Notes: a model not told the origin generated them from the sequence alone. A stretch of 64,000 nt of DNA from Solirubrobacteraceae bacterium (GCA_031177685.1 JAPSGI010000003.1:155981-219980), one strand, 5' to 3'; positions 17,849 to 26,720 are shown, counted from the first letter of the stretch. Made by a program: numbers and translations.

Positions 17849-17921
<73 letters not shown>

Positions 17922-18635
17922 TCGAGCGATACCCGGCTCGGGCACGAGGCCGCGCACGCACCACGCACGTGCATCGACGCGGAACCGGCCTCGGGGCGCT
18001 CCCAGCAGCTCGTGTGCCCGCGAACGCAGCGTCGCGCGTCGCACGGGATCGAGGCGCAGGTAGACCGCACCCGACCGTCCGACTCCCTGCTCGAACGAGA
18101 ACCAGAGGTCGTCGAAGTCCTCGTAGCCGGCCGAGGTCGCCAGCGCTCCGACCGAGACCTCCTCGAGACCGGCCCCTTCCCAGAGGTCGCGTAGCCACGT
18201 CGGGTCCCGCAGGCCCACCTGCTGTGCTCGTCCACGGTCCCCGCCTCGTCCGGGACGATCTCCGCCCGTACCACCCGCCGCATCTCACGCGCGCCCGCCG
18301 CGGGATCGTCGACGAGGTTGATCGCCAGCTGGGCGAGTGCGGCGTCGAACGCGCCGTCGTCGAACGGCAGGTTCTCCGCCGTCGCGACGATCACCTCGGC
18401 CTCCGGGACGCGGGCGCGACACGTCTCGACGGCGCTCTCGCCGGGGTCGACGGCGGCGACGCTCGTCTCACCGAGCACCCGGGCCAAGCCGATCGTCAGG
18501 GCGCCCAGACCACAGCCTACGTCCAGCACGCGCTGCCCTGCAGCGATGCCCGTCGCGGAGATCAACTCCGCCGCGAGCCGCGCCCCCGTAGCGGCCGACG
18601 TGACGGTCGTATGGCTGCGGCCCGGCCCGGGGCAT
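17922..18635 (-). pseudogene. Decayed class I SAM-dependent methyltransferase
   Basis: Homology to an actinobacterial methyltransferase runs through three frames. From ATG 18635 the start reads PYDRHVGRYG. A shift at the C5 run 18583-18587 (an extra base) leads into ARLAAELI, the SAM motif RVLDVGCGLG and the acidic DPGESAV. After REMRRVV about 25 residues appear to be missing. A second single-base shift near 18215 is needed to continue into VGLRDPTWLRDLWEGAGLEE, DFDDLWFSFEQG and the typical C-terminal ARAWCVRGLVP. No stop follows: the frame runs into antisense tRNA-Thr. Sequencing error could explain one shift but not the internal loss as well. Confidence 0.7.
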
Positions 18636-18644
18636 CGAGCCGCG

Positions 18645-19589
18645 TCAGCGGTTTCGTGGCTTCGCGCGGCGACCTTCGCGCGCCGGCTCCGGCGCGCCGC
18701 TGCCGTGCGTGTCGGCTGCCGCTGGCAGCAGCTCCACGAGCGTCCGCAGCAGCGGGGAGGCGTTGCGGGGTCGCCAGGCGGCGGATGTGCGCACCTCTAT
18801 GCGCGCGTCGGCGAGCGGCCTCCACACGATGCCCTCCGCGTTCTGGAGCCACGGCGGGGCGCTGAACGTGAGCGCAAGACCGGCGGCGACCATGCCCTGG
18901 GTCGTGCTGACGTGCTCCGAGGCCTCGAACTCGGTCGTCACCTGCGCCTCGTCGAGCACCTGTACCAGCGAATCGTGCAGCGACGGCGCCCACACCCGCG
19001 GGAAGCAGATGAACCGCTCCCCTTCGAGCTCCTTCAGGGTGACCTCGTCCCGCGCGGCGAGCGGATGGCCAGACGGCACGCTCACGCCCAAGTGCTCGAT
19101 CCGCAGACAGCGGCGCGACAGCTGCGGGTCCTCCACGGGCTCGCGCAGCAGCCCGAGGTCGAGCGAGCCCTCGCGCAGCTCGGTCACCTGCACCGGCGTC
19201 GTCAGCTCGCGGACGACCACGCGGACATCGGGCTCGCGCTGCTTGAGCGCAGCGACCACCGCCGGAAGCAGGTCGGCCGGTACCCCCGGTGCGACCCCGA
19301 CCCGAAGCGTGCCGCTGGCGCCCAGGCGCAGCTGCTCCATGCTCTCGCGCAGGCGGTCGGAGCGCTCGAGCAGCTCGCGGGCCTCCGCGAGGAGCGTCTC
19401 GCCCGCGCCCGTCAGCGACACGCCACGCGGTCCGCGTACGAAGAGCGGCATGCCGACCTGCTCTTCCAGCACACGGATCTGCTGGCTGAGCGCCGGCTGA
19501 CTGATGTAGAGGCGTTCGGCCGCACGGCCGAAGTGCAGCTCCTCCGCCGCGACCGCGAAATAGCGAAGGAGCCGCAGCTCGAGGTTCAT
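18645..19589 (-). CDS. LysR-family transcriptional regulator
   Basis: The 314-residue protein has the LysR helix-turn-helix at the N-terminus (LRLLRYFAVAAEELHFGRAA, then LYISQPALSQQIRVLEEQVG) and a two-lobe effector domain from about 90 to 295. The motifs LRVGVAPGVPADLLP and VPSGHPLA are typical. The C-terminal 25 residues are basic and Pro/Ala-rich. It ends next to the methyltransferase remnant, and its start lies 10 bp from the stop of the cupin gene, so regulator and cupin are in one direction with the cupin first. The target genes are not evident. Confidence 0.92.
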   Translation of the reverse strand: MNLELRLLRYFAVAAEELHFGRAAERLYISQPALSQQIRVLEEQVGMPLFVRGPRGVSLTGAGETLLAEARELLERSDRLRESMEQLRLGASGTLRVGVAPGVPADLLPAVVAALKQREPDVRVVVRELTTPVQVTELREGSLDLGLLREPVEDPQLSRRCLRIEHLGVSVPSGHPLAARDEVTLKELEGERFICFPRVWAPSLHDSLVQVLDEAQVTTEFEASEHVSTTQGMVAAGLALTFSAPPWLQNAEGIVWRPLADARIEVRTSAAWRPRNASPLLRTLVELLPAAADTHGSGAPEPAREGRRAKPRNR

Positions 19590-19598
19590 GCCTTCACC

Positions 19599-20081
19599 CT
19601 ACCCCCGACTCTCGTCGCCGGGGACGACGTCGAGCGTGGCGACGCCGAACGAGGCGCCGGTCCCGAGCACGTACTCGGGGCTCAGCGGCGCGGTCCCGAC
19701 ATCCCGCGCCACCTCGAGCAGGAAGTCCTCCATCGACCGGCCAGGGCTCAGGATCCCGAGGTACGCCGCGGGCTCGCGTGAGAGGTTGCGGTAGGTGTGC
19801 GGCACGTTCGACGGGATGAACGCGTGCGTGCCGGCGCCCCCCGTGATCTCGACGATCTGGCCGTCCTCCTCCTGGCGGAAGTAGCTGAGGTTGCCCTTCA
19901 GCGTCCAGAAGAACTCCGCCGCCTCGTGCGTGTGGAGTGGCGGAGGCCCGCCCCCCGGACCGACCTCCACCTGGAAGGCGAGGAACCCATCGTCGGTCTG
20001 CTCGGTGGTGGCGTGGAAGGTGACGACGTCCTGCATCACCTGGAAAGACTCACCGACGCCGTATCGGGTGTCCGTTCTCAC
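19599..20081 (-). CDS. Cupin-domain protein (quercetin-dioxygenase-like)
   Basis: The 160-residue protein contains a cupin barrel. Motif 1 is PPPLHTHEAAEFFWTLKGN (about 46-64, with His-x-His and Glu as metal ligands) and motif 2 is AFIPSNVPHTYRN (about 87-99, with the fourth-ligand His). The start is GTG 20081. Cupins of this shape include dioxygenases, isomerases and sugar-binding proteins; no substrate is shown. It is followed at 10 bp by the LysR gene, which could control it or respond to its product. Confidence 0.8.
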   Translation of the reverse strand: MRTDTRYGVGESFQVMQDVVTFHATTEQTDDGFLAFQVEVGPGGGPPPLHTHEAAEFFWTLKGNLSYFRQEEDGQIVEITGGAGTHAFIPSNVPHTYRNLSREPAAYLGILSPGRSMEDFLLEVARDVGTAPLSPEYVLGTGASFGVATLDVVPGDESRG

Positions 20082-20410
20082 TTCGCTCCCTTTCTCTTCC
20101 TGCTCCGGCGGAGCGCCTGAGCTTTCGGCGATCAGCCTGCCGCGGCCGCGGCGCGGCGTCCAATACCGGCTGACGAAGGCCCGATAAGCGCAGGCTATGC
20201 GGTATGCATCTCCCGGTCGCGAGGTATCGCCTCCACGCGGTTGGTCTGAACCTCAGAGCCTCGACACCGAACAGACCGTCTACGTCGAGATGGCGCGTCG
20301 TCCCAAGACCGCCAAGCTGGTCGGCGATGCGGCACGACCATGGGCGTCGACGATCGTATGAGCCGTCGAGAGCGTCTCCATCGATACAGCCGCGCGCTCG
20401 GCGCTCTCGC
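20082..20410. other. Gap without a recognisable gene
   Basis: This 329-bp stretch separates two genes of the same direction. No intact gene was recognised. On the + strand the short frame around 20262-20358 reads DTEQTVYVEMARRPKTAKL before a stop; it looks protein-like and may be a remnant, but I could not assign it. No strong promoter or terminator was seen. Confidence 0.4.
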
Positions 20411-21877
20411 TCAAGCGCGGTTGCGCCGGGCGCGGGCGGCGGCGAGAAACCGCTCGAAGAGAGCGTCGTAGGCCACCGTCATGTTTGGTCTGGGCTCCAC
20501 GACTTCCCCGTAGCGCACCATGGAGCGAACATCGGCGCGGCCGGCGGCCCGCCAGCCTAAGAGCGCGGCACCGGCTGCCGTAACTTCGGGCACGTCCACG
20601 GGTCTCACTGGCCGCCCGAGAGCGTCGGCGACGAGTTGGCGGAGCTGCGGCGCCCGTGCCCCGCCCCCGGTCAGATCGATCTGTGGGTCGGGCGCGGCGG
20701 GGAGCAGCGCGAGGCTCTCGCGGATGGCGAAGACCACACCTTCGGCGGCGGCTCGCAAGAGCGCTGTGCGATCGGTCTCGAGGCCGAGTCCCGTCCATTC
20801 ACCATGAGACGCGCGGACCGGAACGGGCGCCCGTTCGCCGCTCAGGTAGGGGAGGAACGCAGGGCCCGTAACGTCGACGGAGCCATCCGGCCCGGGCGTG
20901 CGCGGGACGGCGGCGTACAGGTCGTCCCACGTCGCTTCCAGGACACGGCAGACCCAGTGCAGCGCGAGCCCGGCGTTCTGGATCGCGGCCATCGCGTAGG
21001 TCATGCCGACGCCGCGGTAGGTGTGCGAGCGTGGCGCCGGGTCGGCGACGGGCTGCACGCCGGGTCGCAGCACCTGCGCGCCGGTCCCGACGACGAGCGT
21101 CGAGCGCTCGGGGCTCGCGAACGCGCCGAGCAGCGTGGCGGCGACGTCGCTGCAGCCGATAGAGACCGGCAGCCCTGCAGGTAATCCCCAGGCGGCCGCA
21201 GCGTCGGCTGCAATTACGCCGGCCAGCTCTTCCGGCTCACGGACCTCGGGCAGCAGCGCGGGTTCGAGCCCGACGCCGGTCACGACGTCGTGCGCCCAAT
21301 CACCAGCCACGACATCCCACAGCAGCGTTGCGGAGGCGTCGGTCACGTCGGTCCACAGGCCCGGCACGAGTTCGTTGCGGACGTAGTCCTTGGCTGCGGC
21401 TAGCCTCGTACCGCGGGCGTACGCCTCGGGCTCGGAATCCTTGAGCCAGCGCAGCATCGGCCCGGTCATCCCAGGGACCACCGGATTGGCGAGTCGGCCC
21501 AAGACCGCGCTCGGAAGCGCCCGCCAGCGCGCCGTCTGGGCGGCAGCGCGGGAGTCCGGCCAGAGCATCGCCGGGCGGACGGGCTTCCCGTCGTCGTCGA
21601 GAAGCAGCATGGCGTGCATCTGACCGTCGATGCCCACCCCCGCGAGCCGGCTCAGATCGACGCCCGCGCAGGCCTCGTGGAGCGCCTGTCGGCTTGCAGC
21701 GATCCAGGAGTCGGGTTTTGTCTGCGCACATCCTGGGCGGGGCGAATCCACGGAGTACGCGGACTGGGCGGCGCGGACGATGCGCCCGGCCTCGTCGAGC
21801 AGCACCACCTTGACTCCGCTAGTGCCAACGTCGATGCCTAGCGCCAGCCGCGCCTCTCTTGAGCAGAGTTGGGTCAT
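20411..21877 (-). CDS. FGGY-family carbohydrate kinase, xylulokinase-like
   Basis: From ATG 21877 the protein has 488 residues, the usual FGGY length. The N-terminal phosphate loop is ALGIDVGTSGVK (12-23). DGQMHAML (84-91) matches the GQMHG substrate block of xylulokinases. GCSDVAATLLG holds the candidate catalytic Asp244, and LTGGGARAPQLRQLVADALG is the C-terminal ATP-domain signature. It should phosphorylate a ketose (D-xylulose or a relative) after uptake. It is divergent from the ABC importer, and the 722-bp region between them carries operator-like palindromes. Confidence 0.85.
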   Translation of the reverse strand: MTQLCSREARLALGIDVGTSGVKVVLLDEAGRIVRAAQSAYSVDSPRPGCAQTKPDSWIAASRQALHEACAGVDLSRLAGVGIDGQMHAMLLLDDDGKPVRPAMLWPDSRAAAQTARWRALPSAVLGRLANPVVPGMTGPMLRWLKDSEPEAYARGTRLAAAKDYVRNELVPGLWTDVTDASATLLWDVVAGDWAHDVVTGVGLEPALLPEVREPEELAGVIAADAAAAWGLPAGLPVSIGCSDVAATLLGAFASPERSTLVVGTGAQVLRPGVQPVADPAPRSHTYRGVGMTYAMAAIQNAGLALHWVCRVLEATWDDLYAAVPRTPGPDGSVDVTGPAFLPYLSGERAPVPVRASHGEWTGLGLETDRTALLRAAAEGVVFAIRESLALLPAAPDPQIDLTGGGARAPQLRQLVADALGRPVRPVDVPEVTAAGAALLGWRAAGRADVRSMVRYGEVVEPRPNMTVAYDALFERFLAAARARRNRA

Positions 21878-22063
21878 GCGCCGGGGCGGACGCTCACCGC
21901 GCGCCAGGCGTCCCCGCGGCGTGCCGTCCTTGCGGTCCGTGTGGCCCATATGGCAGCTATGCAGGCCATAGCGGCACGTCTCCCCGTGCCCGCCGCGTGA
22001 CCAACGGCGATCGTCCTGCTCGCTGATGATGCTTGCTCAGAACCTTGGCCCTCCGGGCTGGTG

Positions 22064-22091
22064 TTGACATCCTGTAATCACAGGATATACA
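22064..22091 (+). promoter_or_regulatory. Promoter with internal operator, copy A
   Basis: The promoter is TTGACA (22064-22069), a 16-bp spacer and TATACA (22086-22091). The spacer contains the palindrome ATCCTGT-AATC-ACAGGAT (perfect 7-bp arms), core CCTGTAATCACAGG at 22071-22084. A repressor bound here would block RNA polymerase. It reads toward the ABC importer. Confidence 0.65.
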
Positions 22092-22370
22092 CTGCCTCGA
22101 TCTTGCTGTGCCTGGCACGGTTGCACACCCACTCCGCCCTCGATTGGGCGAGGTCACGCCAGGCGACGCGCGGACCTGACTGGTCACGGTCGTCGTGGCG
22201 TTGTTCTAGGTCGACGGTGGTCTCGGGCGGCGAGGTTGCCGACGCCGACCTCGTGATCGTTCGGTCTCGGCACGCCGGCCGCCGCGCGCGCAGACCAGAG
22301 TCGCGCTGTGCCGCATGACACGGCGAAAGGCGCCTCTGATCGATGCCGCATACGGACCGAGGACGCAGAC

Positions 22371-22398
22371 TTGACATCCTGTACGTACATGTTAGGTT
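22371..22398 (+). promoter_or_regulatory. Promoter with internal operator, copy B
   Basis: The promoter is TTGACA (22371-22376), a 16-bp spacer and TAGGTT (22393-22398). The operator-like core CCTGTACGTACATG lies at 22378-22391 and includes the perfect palindrome TGTACGTACA. The distance from -35 to operator (1 nt) is identical to copy A. Confidence 0.6.
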
Positions 22399-22599
22399 TC
22401 CCCGACCACGGCGTCGGATGACCGCGCCGAGCGAGTCGAGGAGGAGCAGTGATCGAAGGGGCGCGTGCATTGGGGCTGAGGCTCCGGCACATCGCGGCTC
22501 GGCCGCACTCATCCACCGCGGCCAAGCGACCGGCTGCGGCCGGTTCGCGGCTATCGGCGTGCGCACAATGAAGGACGAGCCATCCGAGGGGAGGGCGCT

Positions 22600-23691
22600 A
22601 TGTCTTTGAAAGTCGATGCGACCGAGTCGCAGAGGCGTGAGACACCTCCCCTGCGGCGCTCGTCCACGGATGCGAGTTCTGAGCATCCCCCCTACGCTCA
22701 GAGCGTCCTCCTCGGTCTTACGCTGCGAGTCATTCAGGCAGGACCGCTTGTGGTCCTGATGTGCATCTGGCTGCTGTTCGCCGTCCTGAGTCCGTACTTC
22801 TTCACGCAGTCGAACCTCACCAACATCCTGGTGCAGTCGAGTTCGATCGCGCTGCTTGCCCTGGGCGCGTTGCTCGTCGTAATCGTCGGTTCGCTGGATG
22901 TGTCGCTCGGGTCGACGGTGGGCTTTTGCACGGTCGTCGGCGCGGTGCTGTTTCGGGATCACCCTGAGCTTGGATGGCTGGTGGTTCCGGTGATGATTGC
23001 GGTCGGGCTCGCGATCGGGGCCGTGAACTCGTTGGTAATCGTGACGATGCGGATCGGGAACGCGTTCATCGTCACCCTGGGGATGCTCTACGTCGTTCAG
23101 AGCCTCTCCTATGTCGTCTCCGGGGGAACGCAAGTCCCGGGGATGCCCGACTACGTGCTCACGGTCGCGAACAACCATCTCTTTGGCATTCCCGGTCCGG
23201 TCATCCTGGTGCTGGTCGCGGGCGGGTTGATGTCGCTGTTTCTCAACCGCATCGCGTGGGGGCGCTGGGTCTTCGCGATCGGTGGCAACGCCGAAGCTGC
23301 GAGCAAGGTCGGGATCCCGGTGCGCAAGGTGCTCTTCAGTGTCTATGTGATCGCCGGGGCGCTCGCAGCGATCACCGCCGTCCTGACTGCTGGCCTCAGC
23401 GACGCCGGCGTCCCTGAGACGGGGTTCTCGATCCTGCAGGCGATCGCGGCGGTGGTGATCGGCGGTGCAAGCCTCAATGGGGGTCGCGGGAGCGTGTGGG
23501 CGACGATCGTTGGGGCGGTCATTCTCGGCTCGATCACCAACGGGTTGGTGTTGTTGGATGTCTCGCCGAACTGGACGCCGTTCGCGATCGGCGCCGCCTT
23601 GATCACCGCCGTCGGGTTGGACGCGCTGCGTCAGGAGATCGAGCGTCGGCTGCAGCTTCGCCAGGCTCAGATGCAGGCGGAGGTGTCGTGA
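22600..23691 (+). CDS. Sugar ABC transporter permease (RbsC/FrcB type)
   Basis: The 363-residue protein has a hydrophilic N-terminus of about 40 residues and then 8-10 membrane helices. It has the BPD_transp_2 pattern of ribose/xylose/fructose importers: ILVQSSSIALLALGALLVVI, GSLDVSLGSTVGF, the cytoplasmic loop GGNAEAASKVGIPVRKV, which contacts the ATPase (EAA-like), and GGASLNGGRGSVWATI. Start ATG 22600 follows GAGGGCGCT. The stop overlaps the ATPase start by one base (TGATG). Confidence 0.92.
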   Translation: MSLKVDATESQRRETPPLRRSSTDASSEHPPYAQSVLLGLTLRVIQAGPLVVLMCIWLLFAVLSPYFFTQSNLTNILVQSSSIALLALGALLVVIVGSLDVSLGSTVGFCTVVGAVLFRDHPELGWLVVPVMIAVGLAIGAVNSLVIVTMRIGNAFIVTLGMLYVVQSLSYVVSGGTQVPGMPDYVLTVANNHLFGIPGPVILVLVAGGLMSLFLNRIAWGRWVFAIGGNAEAASKVGIPVRKVLFSVYVIAGALAAITAVLTAGLSDAGVPETGFSILQAIAAVVIGGASLNGGRGSVWATIVGAVILGSITNGLVLLDVSPNWTPFAIGAALITAVGLDALRQEIERRLQLRQAQMQAEVS

Positions 23692-24467
23692 TGGCCGGGG
23701 ATGTCGTCCTGGAGATCGATCGCCTCACGAAGAGTTTCGGCAACCACACTGCGCTGGATGCAGTCAGCTTCACCGTGTCGGCGGGCGAGATCGTCGCGTT
23801 GCTTGGTGACAACGGCGCGGGCAAGTCGACGCTGATCAAGTGCGTCTCGGGGGTCTATCGCCCGGACCAGGGGGAGATCGCGCTGAACGGCCAGCGGTTT
23901 CACTCCGAGTCGGTCGCCGGCGTTCGCGCGCGCGGCGTGGGCGTCGTCTATCAAGACCTCGCGCTGTTCGACAACATGTCGGTCGCCGAGAACCTCTTCG
24001 CGGGATCGGAGCCCTGCTGGCCGCGCCCCCTTCGGGGTTGGGGGTTGGTCAAGCGCCGCGCGATGCTCGATGAGGCGCGCAGGACGCTCGAGCGCCTTGA
24101 GGTGAGGATCCCCAATCTGAAGACCCCGGTGGGCCTGCTCTCCGGTGGCCAGCGTCAGGCAATCGCCGTCTGCAAGGGGATCGCGTTCGCCGAGAAGCTC
24201 GTGATCCTCGACGAGCCGACCGCCGCGCTTGGCTTGCGCGAGCGCGGGAACGTCCTGAGGCTCGTTCGGCAGCTGCCCGCGGCCGGCGTCGCAGTGATCC
24301 TCGTCAGCCACAACCTCGAGGAAGTCATCTCGGTTGCCGATCGCGCGGTGATCCTGCGGCAGGGCAAGCAGGTCGGCGGCGTCGAGGCCACCGAAGCCCA
24401 GCACGAGACCATCGTCTCGATGATCGTGGGCGGCCGGCCAGCTTCAGGTAACGGACAACAACACTGA
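23691..24467 (+). CDS. Sugar ABC transporter ATP-binding protein, single domain
   Basis: The 258-residue protein has Walker A GDNGAGKST (39-47), signature LLSGGQRQA, Walker [12 protein letters not shown] and the H-loop VSHNLEEV. Ribose/xylose-type importers usually use a tandem two-domain ATPase of about 500 residues (RbsA, XylG). Here there is one domain, as in FrcA-type systems, so a homodimer is expected. An in-frame GTG at 23688 is a possible alternative start. The gene lies between its permease and binding-protein genes. Confidence 0.92.
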   Translation: MAGDVVLEIDRLTKSFGNHTALDAVSFTVSAGEIVALLGDNGAGKSTLIKCVSGVYRPDQGEIALNGQRFHSESVAGVRARGVGVVYQDLALFDNMSVAENLFAGSEPCWPRPLRGWGLVKRRAMLDEARRTLERLEVRIPNLKTPVGLLSGGQRQAIAVCKGIAFAEKLVILDEPTAALGLRERGNVLRLVRQLPAAGVAVILVSHNLEEVISVADRAVILRQGKQVGGVEATEAQHETIVSMIVGGRPASGNGQQH

Positions 24468-24490
24468 CATACGTCGTGAGGAGAAGAACT

Positions 24491-25510
24491 ATGAGGGTCC
24501 GAATGCACGCGAAGGCGGCTCGGCAGACGCGCCATAAGCTGGCGCTGGGCGCGATCACTGTCGCCGCGAGCCTTCTGCTGGCCGCTTGTGGCAGCGATGG
24601 CGAAGGGAACGCGGAGACGGCGAGCGCGGGCAGTGGCGATCGCAAGCTGATCATCTTCGCAATGCCGTTCCCCTGCGGGTTGAACGACTACGCGAAGCTG
24701 ACGTGCGAGGGGGCCAAGGCCGCCAAGCTGCCCGGCGGGTACGAGCTCAAGTTCAAGACCGGCATCGACTACACCGATGCTCCCGCGTTCAACAGCTTGC
24801 TGGAGACCACGCTCCAGCTGCGGCCAGCGGGTCTGGTGGTCTTCGCGAACGGGCCGGCGGCCCAGACGCCAGTGTTGAACCGCGCGTGTGACCAGGGCGC
24901 AAAGGTCATCTTCTACGACGGCAACGGCAAGGGCGTCAAGTGCGAGGCGAGCTGGGTCACGCCGCCCAACCACGAGTTGGGGCAGAAGGCCGCCGAATGG
25001 CTCATCGACCACCCACCGGCGAACGGGAGCAAGGAAGTCGCGATCGTCTCTCAGCAGCCGGGCCAGTTCATCAGCAACGACCAGCGCGTCGAAGGGTTCA
25101 AGAAGACGATTGAGTCGGCGGGCTATAAGGTCGTCGCGACCGTGGTCACCACCAACGATCTGGAGGAGACGCGCGGAAAGGTCACGAACGCCCTCACGGC
25201 TCATTCCAAGCTGGGTGCAATCTTCTCGGCAAATGGCCCGATGGGTAACGGAACGCAGCAGGCGCTGAAGCGCAACAAGCGCGTTGTGCAGCTCACGACG
25301 GACGGCAACCTCACCGACATCCCGAGCGTCGTTGACGGGACGGTTGCAGTGAACGTGGCGCAAGCGCCGTACCTCGGTGGCATGCTCGCGGTCGAGTCCA
25401 TGGTCAAGGTCATCGAGGGCCAGAAGGTCCCGAAGGTGCAGATGTCCCCCTCTAAGGCGATCGACAAGACCAACGCCCAGGAGTACCTCGACGAGCGCGG
25501 GTTGCGCTGA
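24491..25510 (+). CDS. Sugar ABC transporter substrate-binding lipoprotein
   Basis: From ATG 24491, preceded by GAGGAGAAGAAC, the protein has 339 residues. It has a lipoprotein signal (LLLAACG, lipid-acceptor Cys at about 33) and a type I periplasmic-binding fold of the RbsB family: IIFAMPFPCGLNDYAK, VVFANGPAAQTPVL and QLTTDGNLTDIPSVVDGTV. It lacks the short-loop DQAVGR-type ribose block, so the ligand is not predictable from motifs. As the last gene of the importer operon it is followed by a strong hairpin. The ligand of this protein is the key to the island's substrate. Confidence 0.9.
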   Translation: MRVRMHAKAARQTRHKLALGAITVAASLLLAACGSDGEGNAETASAGSGDRKLIIFAMPFPCGLNDYAKLTCEGAKAAKLPGGYELKFKTGIDYTDAPAFNSLLETTLQLRPAGLVVFANGPAAQTPVLNRACDQGAKVIFYDGNGKGVKCEASWVTPPNHELGQKAAEWLIDHPPANGSKEVAIVSQQPGQFISNDQRVEGFKKTIESAGYKVVATVVTTNDLEETRGKVTNALTAHSKLGAIFSANGPMGNGTQQALKRNKRVVQLTTDGNLTDIPSVVDGTVAVNVAQAPYLGGMLAVESMVKVIEGQKVPKVQMSPSKAIDKTNAQEYLDERGLR

Positions 25511-25595
25511 TCGTCACCGGCACGCGGACGGTACTCGCCGCGAGCGAAACCCTCGCCGCGATGACCGCGAGCGTCGACTGACAGATCGATCCTGG

Positions 25596-25625
25596 CAGGC
25601 TCCCAGCACCCCGGCTGGGAGCCTG
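25596..25625 (+). terminator. Hairpin after the ABC importer operon
   Basis: CAGGCTCCCAGC (25596-25607) and GCTGGGAGCCTG (25614-25625) form a perfect 12-bp stem with loop ACCCCG. Only TTC follows, so it is either a weak U-tract terminator or an mRNA 3' stabiliser. It lies 86 bp after the binding-protein stop. Confidence 0.6.
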
Positions 25626-25677
25626 TTCAGTCGAAGCGACAACGACGACGCAGTAACCGCGACTATCCGCTAAATTG

Positions 25678-25697
25678 TAACGTGGAGAAAAACGTTA
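25678..25697 (+). promoter_or_regulatory. Inverted repeat enclosing the ribosome-binding site of the aldo-keto reductase
   Basis: TAACGT (25678-25683) and ACGTTA (25692-25697) are perfect inverted 6-mers separated by GGAGAAAA. The loop therefore holds the Shine-Dalgarno GGAG and the second arm ends one base before ATG 25699. It could modulate translation or be a protein-binding palindrome. Confidence 0.4.
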
Positions 25698-25698
25698 A

Positions 25699-26640
25699 AT
25701 GGTAATGGAGCGACACGCCCTCGGCAGTACCGGCAGCTCGGTCTCGACCCTTTCACTCGGCGCTTCGCCGATGGGCTCGACGTTTCGCACGGTCACCGAC
25801 CGCGAGGCCCGCGAGGCGCTCGCGGTCGCGATGGAATGCGGCATCGACTTGGTCGACGTCGCGCCCAGTTACGGCGACGGGCTCGCCGAGCGGCGGCTTG
25901 GTGCTGCGCTCGCGAGTGTCGACCGCGAGGCGATCCTGGTGGCCACCAAGGTTGGCCGCTATGGCCCACGGGCCGCCGACTGCGACTTCGGCGCCGAGCG
26001 CGCCCGGCGCAGCGTCCACGAGAGCCTCGTGCGACTCGGCCTCGACCACATCGATCTCATCCAGGTGCACGACGTCGAGTTCGGCGACCTGCGCCAGATC
26101 CGCGAGGAGACACTGCCGACCCTTGCGGAGTTGCGTCGCGAGGGAAGGGTCCGCTGGATCGGCGTTACGGGCCTATCGCTGCATGCTCTTGAGCAGTTCG
26201 CCGACGCGCCGGAGATAGACACCGTGCTGTCCTATTGCCGCCTGACCCTAAACGACCAGGCGCTAGAGGAGAAGTTGCAAGTGTTCGCCGCGCACGGCCT
26301 CGCCGTGCTCAACGCCGCCCCGCTCGGCATGGGGCTCTTGAGCACACGTCCGCTGCCTGGTTGGCACCCGGCACCGGCCGAGGTAAAGCGGCACTGCCGG
26401 CTCGCGGCCGAGCATTGCGCACGCTGCGGCACCTCGATCGAGCGCCTCGCGGTCCAGTTCGCCTGCTCGCGACCTGGTGTTGCAACGACCGTCGTCGGCT
26501 CAGCCAGCGCGGCGAACGTGCGCGACCTCGCCGCCGCTCTCGACGAGCCGCTCGATGAGGACTTGCTCGGCGAGGTGCTGGAGATTCTCGAGCCGATCCA
26601 CAACGTCAGCTGGCCGAGTGGTCGCGCCGAGAACGCATGA
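25699..26640 (+). CDS. Aldo-keto reductase, L-fucose/L-galactose dehydrogenase-like
   Basis: The 313-residue protein has the AKR barrel with tetrad Asp53 and Tyr58 (DVAPSYGDG), Lys84 (VATKVG) and His124 (IQVHD). The opening LGASPMGS and the ending HNVSWPSG match plant-type L-galactose dehydrogenases and bacterial aldose 1-dehydrogenases, which oxidise the sugar hemiacetal to a lactone. The ATG codons 25699 and 25705 are alternative starts. It heads a run toward the epimerase and transketolase genes. Whether it oxidises an aldose or reduces a ketone here is inference only. Confidence 0.85.
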   Translation: MVMERHALGSTGSSVSTLSLGASPMGSTFRTVTDREAREALAVAMECGIDLVDVAPSYGDGLAERRLGAALASVDREAILVATKVGRYGPRAADCDFGAERARRSVHESLVRLGLDHIDLIQVHDVEFGDLRQIREETLPTLAELRREGRVRWIGVTGLSLHALEQFADAPEIDTVLSYCRLTLNDQALEEKLQVFAAHGLAVLNAAPLGMGLLSTRPLPGWHPAPAEVKRHCRLAAEHCARCGTSIERLAVQFACSRPGVATTVVGSASAANVRDLAAALDEPLDEDLLGEVLEILEPIHNVSWPSGRAENA

Positions 26641-26678
26641 GCTGCCGTCATATTCAAAACCACAGGAGATAGACAGCC

Positions 26679-26720
26679 ATGGCTACTGTTACTGCTCGAA
26701 CAGCGAGGGCGTGCGCGTGA
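26679..26720 (+). CDS. 13-codon leader ORF coupled to the epimerase gene
   Basis: ATG 26679 is preceded by the strong ribosome-binding site CAGGAGATAGACAGCC and encodes MATVTARTARACA, ending with TGA at 26718-26720. That stop overlaps the GTG start of the epimerase (GTGA). The epimerase GTG has no good site of its own, so ribosomes probably reach it by termination-reinitiation. The alternative is a frameshift within a longer epimerase N-terminus, but homologues are expected to begin at ISFGGHAF. Confidence 0.45.
   Translation: MATVTARTARACA

Larger units (their letters stand above)
21878..22599. promoter_or_regulatory. Control region between the sugar kinase and the sugar ABC importer
   Basis: This 722-bp region holds no recognisable gene. 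It contains two copies of TTGACATCCTGTA, 307 bp apart on the + strand. Each starts a sigma-70-like promoter with a palindromic operator between the -35 and -10 elements. The transporter start is about 510 and 200 bp downstream of them, leaving long leaders. Base composition is visibly less GC-rich than in the flanking core genes. Confidence 0.6.
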
